From assembly GCF_945859685.1 (NCBI RefSeq), contig NC_079147.1, positions 64,820,946 to 64,884,945 on the forward strand: 64,000 nt of DNA, given 5' to 3'. A model generated the notes under the pieces. The model did no database searches and was not told the DNA's origin. It worked only from the letters and a program-made list of their open reading frames with translations. The stretch comes from Eupeodes corollae (lineage: Eukaryota > Arthropoda > Insecta > Diptera > Syrphidae). This document shows positions 44,520 to 55,739 of the stretch, piece after piece. The position numbers and the translations under genes are program-made. The stretch's first letter is position 1. Every line of letters starts with the position of its first letter.

Positions 44520-45870
44520 GGGGTACCGACTCTGGAACAGGCAATATAAAGTTGGCCATGTGAAAAACATGTTTCCTCCTAATTGACAGTACAAACGTGA
44601 AGTGTTTGCCCTTGGGCCTTATTTATGAACATTGCAAATGATAAACGCACAGGATATTGTAAACTTTTAAATTCAAATGGCATATCAGTTGGAATCATAG
44701 TGATACTCGGTATCAAACACACTTCTCCTTTTGATTTACCAGGAGAGATTGTAGCTTCAATCTAATTTGGCAACAACTTTTTTACTGCCAATCTGGTGCC
44801 ATTACACAGTTTTGGTGGATTAATGTTTCGCAATAATATAATCTAAGAACCAATTTTTAGATTCAAGCAATGCGGTGGTATCCAATGAATTTAAAAAATC
44901 AATTGGATAATTCATTGCCTCATCTTGATTCATAACATTGTCAATTGATTGCATTTGAAAATTAATGGCATTAATGTGATTGCTTTTCGCTGTTTAAATG
45001 GAGCGATCTCTCAACTCAACTCATCTGTAGATTAATTGTACAAAAATTGTTCGGTAAATGATCAATCCCTTGGTATTGTCGATTGGTATTTTGCCATCAC
45101 CAATTTCTAACAATTGTTTTGATAACTCATCTGCAGTTGCATTTGTTATGTAATGTTCAGTGGCAATTTTCGTACAAATCTCCAAATAACTGATGACTTC
45201 AAACATATGTTTATTTCATCAGTAGGAGTTGATCGAGGAATGACAGACAATGTTTGACGAAAGTCACCTGACAACAATATCAGAGCCCTACCAAAACAGC
45301 TGCTGATTACCGCGTAAATCTTGCATTGTTCAATTAAATACTTCTATTGATATTTTATTCGCCATTGTGCACTCATCCCATAAAATAATTGACGTTAATC
45401 GCAGACCTTTTGCCGTTGCAGAATTTCACGAAATATAGCAAGTTGGAGTTTCAATCAGCAGTACATTCAATGGCAAATTTAATGCAAAGTGTGTATTAGA
45501 CCACCTTCTAATAATGTAGCAGCAATTCAAGAAGATGCAAGTGCCAATGCAATTTTCTGTTCCGATCGAATAGTCGCTAAAATCGATGATACAACAAAAC
45601 GTTTGCTGTACCACCAGATGCATCCAAGAAATATAATCCACCTGTATCATTTCAAAACGGCTTGCATGATTGTGTCCTACACATGTTTTTGTTCAATATT
45701 CAATTTGTTTATATTTGATTGTACAAATAGACGATAGAAATAGAAATAGTTCAGCTGACGTTGCAATTCACAATGAAAAAAATCACGTATCTGACGATTT
45801 GGTGCGGTAATACCCAACTGTTCTAATGCTTTATTTACAATCGTTAGACACATTTCTTCAATTAAAAGCT
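44520..45870 (-). pseudogene. Helitron PIF1-like helicase, C-terminal half, broken
   Basis: Order on the minus strand: NKALEQLGITAPNRQIRDFF and DTIMQAVLK; a ruined Walker A (GCIWWYSKRF where helicases have GGTGKT); ILATIRSEQKIALALASS; then AATLLEGG; a Walker B region around FYGMSAQW (normally WDE); CFGRALILLSGDFRQTL with IPRSTPTDEINICLKSS; QLLEIGDGKIPID; then INFQMQSIDNVMNQDEAMNY and PIDFLNSLD. The C-terminus reads PTDMPFEFKSLQYPVRLSFA, NKAQGQTLHVC and SHGQLYIACSRVGTPN. Stops and frame changes are frequent. The identification is firm; it is not functional. Confidence 0.93.
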
Positions 45871-45880
45871 ACATTTCCAA

Positions 45881-47384
45881 AGTAATAAACAATTTGGGAT
45901 TTCTTTAAGTATAAATACAAATTGTTTGTATATGGGAGTATAGAAAGATGTTGATTTTACACCTTTTCAACATTTTTTTTTAATTTTCTCTACGGACAAA
46001 CCTTCTCTGGACTTTCACGAATAATTCAAAACCAAAATTAGCCAAATCGGTAAAGGCATTGTAGAGCTATAACATTACAACGAAAAGTGGCATTGATTTT
46101 TATATATATTTATTTTAAAAATAACAAATTCAAGTTATTTCAAATGAATTTAAAATAAACATCTGTTAGTTTTCTTTTATAGGTAATTTAGTTTTAAAAA
46201 TTATAGCTGCGCCAAAACTTTCTTCCATCTGTGTATATGTTCCACCCGGTATTGTTTTGAGCTCTGAACACGAGCTCTGAACCCTCTCCAAATAATTGTT
46301 GCTTATTGCAAATAATCACTTCAAAAGTCACCAATTAATCAAATACGAGCCTCGTTTCTGTATTCAATCGAAAAAATACTAACCAGTCTTAGTTTTTGGT
46401 AATCCAAATTTCTTCATCGTTTAAAAAATAATAATAAAATGTTTCTAACGATTTTTAGATTTCTATGTTTTATTTGTTTTATTAATATATTATTTAAAGC
46501 TGTAAATATTATTTTGTTCAACTATAAAACCAAGAGTTACTGAAGGTAATTGTTTGAAATTTAGCATATGAATAGGATTATTTAGAATTTCATTATAAAT
46601 TCTATTAATTATACTGAAAAATATGAATGAAAAATTTAAAATTTTTACAAAATCGCAACCCATTCAAAAGATGATGATATTATTTGGCTTCTGAGGGTGA
46701 TTCCGATGCCTCAAAACGAATATATCAAGAAACATAGAAATCATATAAAAAAGACATAATAAATCTATCAGAAGCTATAAACGATTAATAAGCAGTCAAT
46801 TATATGGCAATAACTCATTCGACATAAGAAGTTCTTAATGAGCTTTGAGAAGGTGTTTTGCTTACTGCATATGAATAAATTAAATTAATAACAAACATTC
46901 AAATTTTATTTTAAAAAGATTGAAGGTCGTCTTTGATTTATTATATTAATATATTTTATAGAAAATATATGTATGGTATTACCAAACGAAATTATTTTAA
47001 ATTGCTTTGGCAGTTTAATAAAATCGGTTTAATTATCACATTTAAAAAGTTTTTTAGCAGAACCAAAACAATTGAGTGTGTTTACTCATTCTTCAGGAGG
47101 TTAAAAAAACAAGTGAAATTGTAAACGGCAATTTAAATAAGTCTAGAATTAAATGCAAAACTTGGTCCTGTGTATAAGAAGTATGTTTTAAAATAGTAAA
47201 TTTTCAAGGATTTTAAAATGTAACTGCAAACAAGTTTAAATTCTAAACTTGTGTTTAAATTTCATTTCGTTCCTCAAAAACTTTGATTTATTATTAAATT
47301 TTTACTTGCTACATATAGGAGCTACATACATGGAAAATAGGTATTGCATTCGAACTCGACACATTAATCAAACATGAAATTGTG
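45881..47384. other. Unassigned AT-rich stretch
   Basis: No gene or element was recognised. Only short AT-rich open frames occur. Confidence 0.45.
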
Positions 47385-47735
47385 ATAGAAGAGAAGTAGA
47401 AATAAGTGGGTCCTCCGATTCTATCCGTCTGTCTTTCTGTCCTCACCCCTACAGGCTAAGCATTGGGTCGATTTACTTCAAATTTCGAAATTAAGGTTTA
47501 AAGCAAATCACGTTTGTCGTTTTTATTTTTGTTATGCTAATAATAGCAGCCAATCCCCTACAATGGTACAATGGTAAAAATCGAAAATTAGAATTTTCTT
47601 AAAAACGAACCGATAGATTTTTATTAAATTTTCTCTGATATTTGTGTTCTAAGGTTGGCTTCTTTCCATACAAAAAAAATATAGTTTTTTATTTCTTCAA
47701 AAAGATACCTTCTATAGAACCGTTATTTTGTTATT
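47385..47735 (+). repeat. Dispersed repeat J, copy 2
   Basis: It follows the same order as 21960-22335: 'gggtcctccgattctatccg', 'tagcagccaatccccta', 'aattttcttaaaaacgaacc', 'gatagatttttattaaattt', 'ggttggcttctttcc' and 'agaaccgttattttg'. Non-coding and of unknown class. Confidence 0.6.
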
Positions 47736-48195
47736 AAACAAATCAAACACCGATTTCAATAATTACATTTCAAAAACGTAATGAGTTATCATTCTTTTAG
47801 AAGATCAAATATGAAATGTATGTATTAATAAGTTCTCAATAACTGAATGTATGAAGAAAAAACCCGATCAAACGATTTTGAGGAACAATTTATCGTAAAA
47901 GAAAATTTTAACATTACATTTCATAACATAGTACTCAGCACATAAATGTACAGAGTAGAAACACAACACCTTGAGCGGCTAAAACTATAAAAGGTGACAA
48001 CAGCACGCGGTAGGTTTCGAGACGGTCCTCCACTTGTCTACTAACCACGCTCACTGATGCTTGATTTCGGATCGATGGGAACTGACTGACTGGCAACGGC
48101 CTGCCAGTAAATTTTAAAATGTGAGTACTCTTTGTAAACAGAGTCTTAGTCTTAGATTTGACCTATAAGTCTATCATCATTCCTTTTTAAAACTT
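47736..48195 (+). promoter_or_regulatory. Unassigned stretch with a promoter-like block near 47985-48125
   Basis: TATAAAAGGTGACAACAGC at 47987 is a good TATA box. A less AT-rich stretch follows (cggtaggtttcgagacggtc) that could hold start and downstream promoter elements. GTGAGTAC at about 48121 could be a splice donor. It could be the start of a host gene or the edge of an LTR. No coding sequence supports either view. Confidence 0.25.
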
Positions 48196-49500
48196 AGAAA
48201 GATTGATTTATATCCTTTTTATGGCAATTATTGATCCAAGATTTCTGTCTACGTCTCAACACGCTGTAAATGGAAACAACGGCGTTACACACATTAGTAC
48301 GCACCATCGAACACTCCCTCCACCATAGAGAGTTCACTATGGTAGCTTTCCTTAACATTGAAAGTGCTTTTAACAACGTGGACACATCTGCACAAATATC
48401 TCTAAAGCGTAAAAAGTTCGCTTGGGAAACTCTTCCGCCAGAAGATTCGTTAGTAGAGGGACACCGCAAAGTTGTGTTCTATTCTCATTCCTCTGATCGT
48501 AGTGATAAATGAAATCTTGGTCTGGATTCGAAGGGGTTTCAGGGTGATCGCCTATGTGAATGACGTTGCTATAGCGGTTTCAGGAAAGCATCTTTACCCC
48601 TTAAATAACTTACAAAATGCCTTAGACAGTCCTATTTTTGAGGAAATACAAAATTGCATTTACTAACCCTCCCTATACTAAAGTTCTCAGACTAGGCTAA
48701 GTACCTGGATCTTATTTTGGACAAAAAACTAAATTGAGATCTTTTCTTGCAAAAAAGCTATTGATAAATGGGGTTTACAACCCCGAATCAGCCATTGGCA
48801 ATACAGATCAGTGATAAGACCAGTTTTAATTTACGGTGTAGCAGTATGGTTGACTGCTTTAGAAAAAGCTATAAACCGCGACAAAATAAAAAGTCCAACG
48901 TTTAGCTTGCCTATGTATAAGTGAATCGCTTCCCACCTCTTGGAAAAATAAGCAAGCAAATAGCTACAAGCTCTGCTATTCGCCCCACTGCTTCGTCGCA
49001 GTGAGTTAACAACAACATTGGCCTATCCGTAGTTCTAAAGTACTTAGAATCAATTCCAAAACACACAGACTAAACCATCCCCCAACTGCAATTTGACAGA
49101 AACTTCCAGATTGCTATACCTTCCAGATCTTTTTGCGAGGATAGGGCTTTCCTAAAGGACGAGTCAGTCCACTTTTACACAAATGGATCAAAGCCTATCA
49201 AAAAATTAACGACCGAAATTATGTCTCTCATTCCGCCTTCTAAATCATTGTAGCGAGTTTCAAGTGGAACTTTTGGTGATAAGGGAAGTCGTGTTCTGGC
49301 TTAAGGAAAATGTGATATCAGCACCTGATATCCCTTTATTGTCAAATAGTGAGATATTTGCACTAAAATGTTTTGCCGAAATTTAGTGTCACACGAAGGC
49401 TTGCGCGGTGACTTAATCGAGGGGCATCATAATTTCGTATAGGCATTACTGGCACGTCTTATTTCACACCCGGTAGCCCTTGTGAGTTAAGAAAGTCTAC
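48196..49500 (+). pseudogene. Non-LTR retrotransposon LINE-H (I/LOA-like) RT and RNase H remnant
   Basis: It reads METTALHTLVRTIEHSLHHR then EFTMVAFLNIESAFNNV (the catalytic Asp of LDIEGAF changed to Asn) at 48270-48400. After a deletion, RGTPQSCVLFSFL appears near 48460, RVIAYVNDVAIAVSG (YADD changed to YVND), then QPRISHW-type thumb words near 48800. The RNase H domain follows with HFYTNGSKP (usual Asp changed to Asn) and FQVELLVIREVVFWLKENVI then PLLSNSEIFALK (usual DSQ changed to NSE). Having RNase H after RT places it near the I/LOA groups. Its RT and RNase H active sites are mutated. Confidence 0.85.
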
Positions 49501-49566
49501 TGGTTGTGAAGTGCTCTGTTCTGAGCACATGACAGACAGTGTTTATTGACAAATGAACCCTCACAT

Positions 49567-49746
49567 CCCTACAGTTTTACGGCGAATTCTAACGCCTTAT
49601 TTCAGAAAGCATTTTATTGACAAGAACTACTCTTGGGTTTTCTCAATTCCTCAACTGTGAAAATCATATTTTTTTTAACAGACAGGGTTTGATACTATGA
49701 CCTGTGACATGACAGTCCTAAGCACCATCTATCACACCACGGGTAC
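49567..49746 (-). mobile_element. tRNA-derived SINE, copy S5 (3'-truncated)
   Basis: On the minus strand it runs from the head AGTACCCGTGGTGTGATAGA, through a poorly kept B box, to the body words 'caagagtagttcttgtcaat' and 'aattcgccgtaaaactgtag'. It lacks the 3' block and TTTA tail. Its head touches the end of the open frame at 49747-49950. Confidence 0.75.
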
Positions 49747-49950
49747 TTCGTCAAATATGTTCACATTTATTTTCAAAACAACATCGTTTCTTGGTGTTGA
49801 AATCCTTTGACTAATAAATTGATCCGTTAATGTGACATAGCCATCGGCATCGGTTCTTAACAGCCCATCTCCTGTATTAATAGTTACTTGAGTTAATACG
49901 AGATCATTATTCGAAACGCCTAATGATAGTCCAAAAGCAGGCAGCACCTA
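49747..49950 (-). CDS. Possible host exon interrupted by a SINE
   Basis: The minus-strand frame reads LPAFGLSLGVSNNDLVLTQV, then TINTGDGLLRTDADGYVTLT, then DQFISQRISTPRNDVVLKIN, and runs without stops into the SINE head. Its composition is balanced, unlike the biased AT-rich frames around it. Upstream, 'tatcatta(g)' resembles a splice acceptor. Joining across a putative 64-base intron (50014-49951) to PIRANPT keeps the frame. I do not recognise the protein. It may be a host exon, a decayed gene or chance. Confidence 0.3.
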
Positions 49951-52429
49951 ATGATATTATACTAAATAGTGTTCTAAAAAAGGAATTTATTCAATATCTA
50001 ATCATAAGTGTTACCGTCGGATTTGCTCGAATGGGCTGTGAATGAAATAGTTTATCACGGTAAAAGTATTTTAAAACACTTTTCATCTTCTTAACTACTC
50101 TCACATAAATAATCATGTCATAATATAACTCCGTTGTGACCTGAAGGTCAGAACAAAGATATGTACAAAAAAACTGAATTTTCCATTTATGATATTGGAG
50201 ATAAAATTTTATAAAAATCTGTCGGTCCGTATTTGAGAAAATTCGAATTTTGCTCTATATGAATCTTTGAATATACGTCAGGGTCTAGATGCTACAGAGA
50301 AAATAAGTAATCAAAGTGATGTTTCATATTCGAATTGGAATATTTTTTCCAATTTCAAATTGATTTTGAACACAAAATTTGATGGCAAAAGCTAAAGATT
50401 GAAAATTAAAAATGTCTGAGTAACAAAAAAGTGCTACAGCTCATGAAAGTGCCAATTTGGCAATAAGGTGCCTGTTTTTATACACTGCCAGCAACAATTA
50501 TTTTGGAATACATAATACATAATACATTTATGTGTTTCACAGAGTAGCACTTAAGTACCAACTATACTAAATTGACACATTTTGGGGTACGACTGCGAAA
50601 ATTCTAAACTGGGAAGTTCATCTACCCTGAAAGTTTTTTTTTCAATATTTTGTCACAATCGAATTAAAGGCAAACAAAATGTCATCAACCCCATTTTTCG
50701 TTCATCGAGAGAAGTTATCAACTCACCAGCTTTTGTAATATTTAGGGTGTTTTTTGGTGTGTAACATGATCCAACACCTTCCCATCATATAATTCATATT
50801 AATTAAGCAATTTTTACGATTTCCTTATGTGAATGTTTCCAAAAGACTTCGTTTGTTGAATATCTTCGTAACCTTAATCTAAGGGATGGATGTGTGAACT
50901 CCACACTGATTTTTTTTCTCACTAAGACCAAAAAGCTATAAAGAAAAGGATTGAGACATTATAAATATACACAGACACACATGTATTATTATTTTTGTTT
51001 TGGAAGGATTTTCCTATATGCATCAAAACTCTTGTTAAAAACACCTCACAGTCACAATCATAAAGTCTTGAAAATACAACCAACTTGGTAGGGGTTGATA
51101 CGAGGTGGGTACCTCTTCTCTCTAACCATTGTGTGATTTATTTCACACATTTGCATTTATGTGCCGAATTATTCTTCTTTTTTATTATTTCGACACTTGA
51201 AGATGAAACAAGCAGTAAACAACAAAATTCTACAGTGGAGGCACAAAAGAAGAAAAAATAAAAATAAAAATAAACCATTATCCTTAAGAGGACTTGATGT
51301 TAAGACAGACCGAGTCGGGCGCATGACGGAATACCTATGTGACATTAAAACATGAACTCTGAAATATAATATCAATTTGGTTTCTTTTTTATAGATACAT
51401 TTATGTATGTAGTAGGCGTAAATTTGTGTGTTCCTGCACAAATAAAATAATTGAAAAGAATGTTGTTAGAATTTACTTAGGCACTTTGCCTTTATAAAAT
51501 GTTTCCAATAAACAAATAAAACAAAAGCTATAAATAACCATAATAAGTCAAAAATTGCTTAATCATAAATACAGCGATAAAAATACATACAAAATTTACC
51601 AATTAAGGATTTAAGGTTCAGGATTTCAGTGTGAAGAAATCCACATTTCCTGGTTTAATAAAATATCAGTAAGTTTTTTAAAAGCGGCAATGTTTTCAGT
51701 TATCAGTTGATAACTGTCCATGATTTTATTGTCAATAGTCTAAGACGTGAGCCAGATATGTAATTTGTTCAAATTTGTTTCGGAAAATATTATAAAGGGT
51801 GTTCCAATATGAAGGTAACGTTTTGTATTTGTAACTTTTTTCAAGATACAACACAGCAGATAAATTGAAATTACCAACATTTTGGCTTTAGAAGCTAGTT
51901 ATAGCTATCATTGAAGATTCTTCACTGAACCAATCATTGGAAGTTTTTTGACAGGTTGGTTATAGCGTTCATTGAAAATTTCAGTTATTGGATAAATATT
52001 ACCTGACTGGAATTAAGCACTTCCGGATGAAAATCAAGCATTTGAGGTTAGAGTTGATCATTGAAAGTAAAATTGACAGCAGGGAATACAAAGTAAGTGG
52101 AAAGATTAAAGTGGAATGATTTTGTCATTCAGTCATTTATTCATTGAAAATGATTTCATCAACGAGAAATTAAAAATGAATTAAAAGAAAAGTTCATCAG
52201 CTTTAAATCTCTACGAGCGGTATGGAATGTTGGCCGATCTTGTTGGAAGCTAACCCCCTTAAATTATATTTGCTTTAACATGATAAATTCAAGTATCAAG
52301 AATCATGTGGCTTTAGCGGTCTTCATAATGTTGTCACAGGTTTCAAATTTCAAAACAACACCGACATCGATTTTTTTCTGTTTTCGGAAATAGTCGTTTG
52401 AATATTAAGTTTACTCCATACACCCAAAG
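49951..52429. other. Unassigned AT-rich stretch
   Basis: A short inverted piece of repeat J (tctgtcggtccgtatttgag, then aaaattcgaatttt) lies at about 50215-50262. A TIR-like phrase 'agggtgttccaatatgaagg' lies at 51797, without a partner. No gene is supported. Confidence 0.4.
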
Positions 52430-52665
52430 TAAAGAACTCAAGTATACTTTGATTGCAGTATTTTTCAGTAATGTCTACTGGTACTGGTACTTGACAAATC
52501 GATTTCCTGATACTTGATGCTTAAAATCACTAGTACTAGAACTTTTTCAAGTAATTACTTCAAGTACTTTTACTGGGTACTGTTATACTTCTATCAATAT
52601 TTAAAGCACTTGAAAAAAATTACTTGGCAATATCACAGCACCAAGTAAAACACTAGAAAAAGTAC
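52430..52665. repeat. AGTACT-rich degenerate repeat, left part
   Basis: Words such as 'tactggtactggtacttg', 'actagtactagaact' and 'cttcaagtacttttactggg' recur here and again at 55471-55590. It is one low-complexity block split by the LINE insertion. Confidence 0.6.
52654..52665 (+). repeat. Target-site duplication of RTE-A copy A1, left
   Basis: TAGAAAAAGTAC is repeated exactly at 55471-55482. Confidence 0.85.
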
Positions 52666-52680
52666 TTACTTAAGGTGGCG

Positions 52681-54140
52681 CTACAGTCCGGGGCGGACCT
52701 GGGCCTCAACCAACAAGCGTCTCCAGCCAGCTCGGTCCCTAGCTAGCTGTCTCCAGTTTCGCACGCCAAGTTGGTTGAGGTCCTCTCCCACCTGCGTGCG
52801 CCACCAGAGTCGCGGTCTTCCTCTACTGCGCCGTCCCTCGGGATTGGATTCGAAGACCTTCCGGGCTGGAGCGTTGATGTTCATCCGCTCTACATGACCC
52901 AGCCATCTAAGCCATTGGACTTTAATTCTGCTAACTAGGTCAGTATCGCTGTAGAGCCCGTACAGTTCGTCGTTATATCTTCTCCTCCATTCTCCATCTA
53001 TGCGTACGGGACCAAAAATCACCCGAAGAATTTTTCTCTCCAAGCATCCTAAGACTCTTTCATCTTTCTTTGACAGGGTCCAGGCCTCAGCGCCATAAAT
53101 GAGAACCGGAATGATGAGTGTCTTATAGATGTTGATTTTACATGCTCGAGAGAGGACTTTACTTCTCAATTGCCTTCTAAGTCCAAAGAAGCAGCGATTT
53201 GCAAGAGTTATTCTTCGTTTGATTTCACCGCTGGTGTCGTTGTCTGCATTAATAGCGGTGCCTAGGTAGACAAAGTCCTTAACTACCTCAAAGTTTTAGC
53301 TGTCCATGGTGACTTTTTGTCCAAGACGTCGTCGTTCAGTGTCCTTTTTTGATGACAGCATATACTTGGTCTTGCCCTCATTGACCACTAAACCCATCTT
53401 CTTCGCTTCTGTCGCAATGCTCAAAAACGCTTCACTGACATCACGCTTTGATCTTCCAATTATGTCAATATCATCTGCGTATCCGAGTAATTGGATGGAT
53501 TTTTGGAAGATTGTGCCTCTAGTGTTGACGGTTGAGTTTTGCACAATTCTTTCCAGAACGATGTTGAAGAAGTCGCATGACAGTGCATCGCCTTGTCTAA
53601 AACCTTTTTTGACATCAAATGCATCGGTAAGATCTTTTCCGACCTTGATAGAGCAGCGTGCATTCTCCATCGTCATTCTGCACAAACGGATAAGTTTAAC
53701 AGGGATGCCAAAACTAGACATTGCTCGGTAGAGCTCTTCCATATGTCATACGCGGCCTTAAAATCGATAAAGAGATGGTGGGTATCGATTTGAAGCGTCG
53801 ATAGTGGACTTTCCTGGTCTGAAGCCACACTGATAAGGACCAATGACGAATGGCTTCAGACGTTCACATAATACGGCAGAGAGGATCTTATACGCAATGT
53901 TAAGGAGACTGATGCCTCTGTAGTTGGCGTAGTTTAGAGGGTCTCCTTTCTTATGTATCGGGCACACTATGCTGAGATTCCACTCATCGGGCATGCTTTC
54001 TTCCGACCATATTTTGCAGATGAGTTGGTGCATGCTCCGTACCAAGTCATCGCCTGCTGCTTTGAATAGTTTGGCAGCGATGCCGTCAGCTGCAGCTACG
54101 ATATTCCCCTGATCGTCTTTACAGGCTTCGGTTCGTGGCT
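52681..54140 (-). pseudogene. RTE-A reverse transcriptase region, copy A1
   Basis: Minus-strand pieces in order: GIAAKLFKAAGDDLVRSMHQ, DEWNLSIVCPIHKKGDPLNY, NYRGISLLNIAYKILSAVLC and YQCGFRPGKSTID. A deletion and frameshift follow at about 53790. The frame 53742-53296 then has FGIPVKLIRLC, FRQGDALSCDFFNIVLERIV, the intact catalytic GYADDIDIIG and KKMGLVVNEGKTKYML. The frame 53169-52681 holds the C-terminal part (YKTLIIPVLIYGAEAWTLSK, RWLGHVERM, NAPARKVFES). The last part is open to the 3' end, so this is one of the younger copies. Confidence 0.93.
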
Positions 54141-54146
54141 GGTACC

Positions 54147-55107
54147 CTACGGAGATGTTTTTACTTTTTGGTAAAATTTACGGGCCTCATTCCTGTTGTG
54201 ACATCCCTCTATCTCATCGATCGCACGGTTCTCATGATCTGTTTTTTTCCATCTATAAAGCCGGTATTCCTCTCTCCTCTTCTTCTCGTAGAGCTTGCGA
54301 GCAAATAAGGTCCTCCTGTGCATTCCGTTTTGTACGCCTGTTGTTTCGCTGAGTGCGCTTACCGGCATTTGTCGTGCACCGATCGCAATGTGGTCAATCT
54401 GGTTGACGGTTGATTGATCAGGATATTTCCATGTCCCCTTGTGGATATTGAGATGCGTGAACTGCGTACTAGCTACCAGAACGTCTCGCCCCGCAGCGAA
54501 ATCGACCAGCCTGAATCCGTTGTCGGAGGTAGTGTCGTGCAGGCTGTATCTCCCGATTATCCCACCAAAGATGACTTCTCTTCCTAGCTTGACATTAAAA
54601 TCTCCTAAGACAATTTGAATGTCATAGCCAGGGCACTGCTCATATGTCTTGTCCAAGAGCTCGAAGAATATGTCTTTGGTGTCTTCATCTTTCTCCTCTG
54701 TTGGGGCATGCGCGCATATTAGGCTTATGTTGGCGAATTTAGCCTTGATGCGGATTGTCGTGATGCGCTCGCTCACACTGTTGAAACTCAAGACTTTTTG
54801 CCTGAGTCTAGTTCCAACAACAAATCCACACCCAAATAGAAGCTGTCTTTGTTCTGGGTAGCCGTCGCCGTAGTATATATCGCAGTCTTTTAGTTTGCGT
54901 TTGCCCGGTCCATCCCATCGCACTTCTTGAATGGCTGTAATATCTGCTTTGCAGCAGTTAAGGGCTTCCGCTAATTGTTCGGCTGCACGTGGTCTGTTAA
55001 GGGACCTAACATTCCACGTACATATCCGAAGTTCGTTGTCCTTATTTCGTTTGCGTGGGTTGTCAACAGTGAATCCGTCCGTACCCGAGGCTTGTTGGTG
55101 CTTCGAA
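54147..55107 (-). pseudogene. RTE-A endonuclease region, copy A1
   Basis: An open frame after a TAA at about 55108 reads NELRICTWNVRSLNRPRAAE and AIQEVRWDGPG (AP-endonuclease start motifs with N and E). Then come IYYGDG, ISLICAHAPTEEKDEDTKDI, QIVLGDFNVKLGRE (catalytic GDFN) and NQIDHIAIGAR. About 100 residues including the SDH motif are missing near 54390, where the frame jumps to the linker KLYEKKRREEYRLYRWKKTD. The enzyme would nick target DNA; without SDH this copy should be inactive. No ATG was found at the frame start. Confidence 0.9.
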
Positions 55108-55470
55108 ACTTAAGGTATTTTTACGTGGCCAGGAAGTCACCCCGACGGCACAACCCCCAACCTGGAGGGCCAGATCCTTAGTATAACTCCAAGGCAGGGA
55201 AGCCGGATAAACCGCTCCTTACAGGCCTGGGCTCCGAATATGTGTTCACTAAGTAGTTCAACCTTACTGGAACTGTAGACGCCACCGTTGATTGCATCTC
55301 GGGAATTCCTCCGCTGCCTTCTGGATAAGGATAGGTGACTTTGTGGAAACACCTCTCGCCTCTCTCTCGTTTGCTGCCCCCAACAACTTTCCACTGGGGT
55401 TGGAACCCAATCTCCAGTTGAGGTACTAGGCACCCGATGTTCACCGCGGGGAGGTGAGAGTAGGAGTTGA

Positions 55471-55482
55471 TAGAAAAAGTAC
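55471..55482 (+). repeat. Target-site duplication of RTE-A copy A1, right
   Basis: Exact copy of the 12 bases at 52654-52665. Confidence 0.85.
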
Positions 55483-55739
55483 AGTATGCATTAAAAGTAC
55501 TTGAATGCAATTGAAAAAGTATTAGTACTGGTGATTTTCAAGCACCAATAACAGTACCCTGTACTTGTAATGGTACTTTTCAGCTCCGTATACACTAAAA
55601 TTTTATTTAAGCTAGAAATGAGCAAAATAGTTAATTAATATTTCACGATTTGTAAACATTGTTTTGGTGAAAGTCTTTTAATGATGATTTGACAAAGTAT
55701 ACTTATTTAAAAGTCGTGTATTATACTTTCTTGGACGAA

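Larger units (their letters stand above)
44247..45880 (-). mobile_element. Helitron, 3' part with helicase region
   Basis: The minus-strand 3' terminus is recognisable at 44247 (see terminus entry), and the helicase remnant spans 45870-44520. The 5' end, Rep domain and the first part of the helicase are absent, so it is a 5'-truncated copy. The boundary near 45880 is uncertain. Confidence 0.88.
52666..55470 (-). mobile_element. RTE-A LINE, copy A1, both ends present (reference copy)
   Basis: The element runs on the minus strand from 55470 (TCAACTCCTACTCTCACCTC) to a 3' end ggactgtagcgccacc plus TTAAGTAAG at 52666. Exact 12-bp duplications lie on both sides. The 5' region (55470-55110) is non-coding or poorly coding. 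It is about 2.8 kb, shorter than typical RTE elements (about 3.2 kb), because of internal deletions near 54390, 54100 and 53790. The same 5' start appears at 63920, which supports 55470 as the true element start. Confidence 0.93.

Noticed and set aside
51797..51850. AGGGTGTTCCAATATGAAGG as a transposon end
   Set aside because: It looks like a DNA transposon terminus, but no facing partner or transposase piece was found nearby.
55137..55510. Two open frames at the 5' end of RTE-A copy A1
   Set aside because: They overlap in different frames, lie within the LINE 5' region, and one crosses the element border into flanking repeat. They show no known domain.
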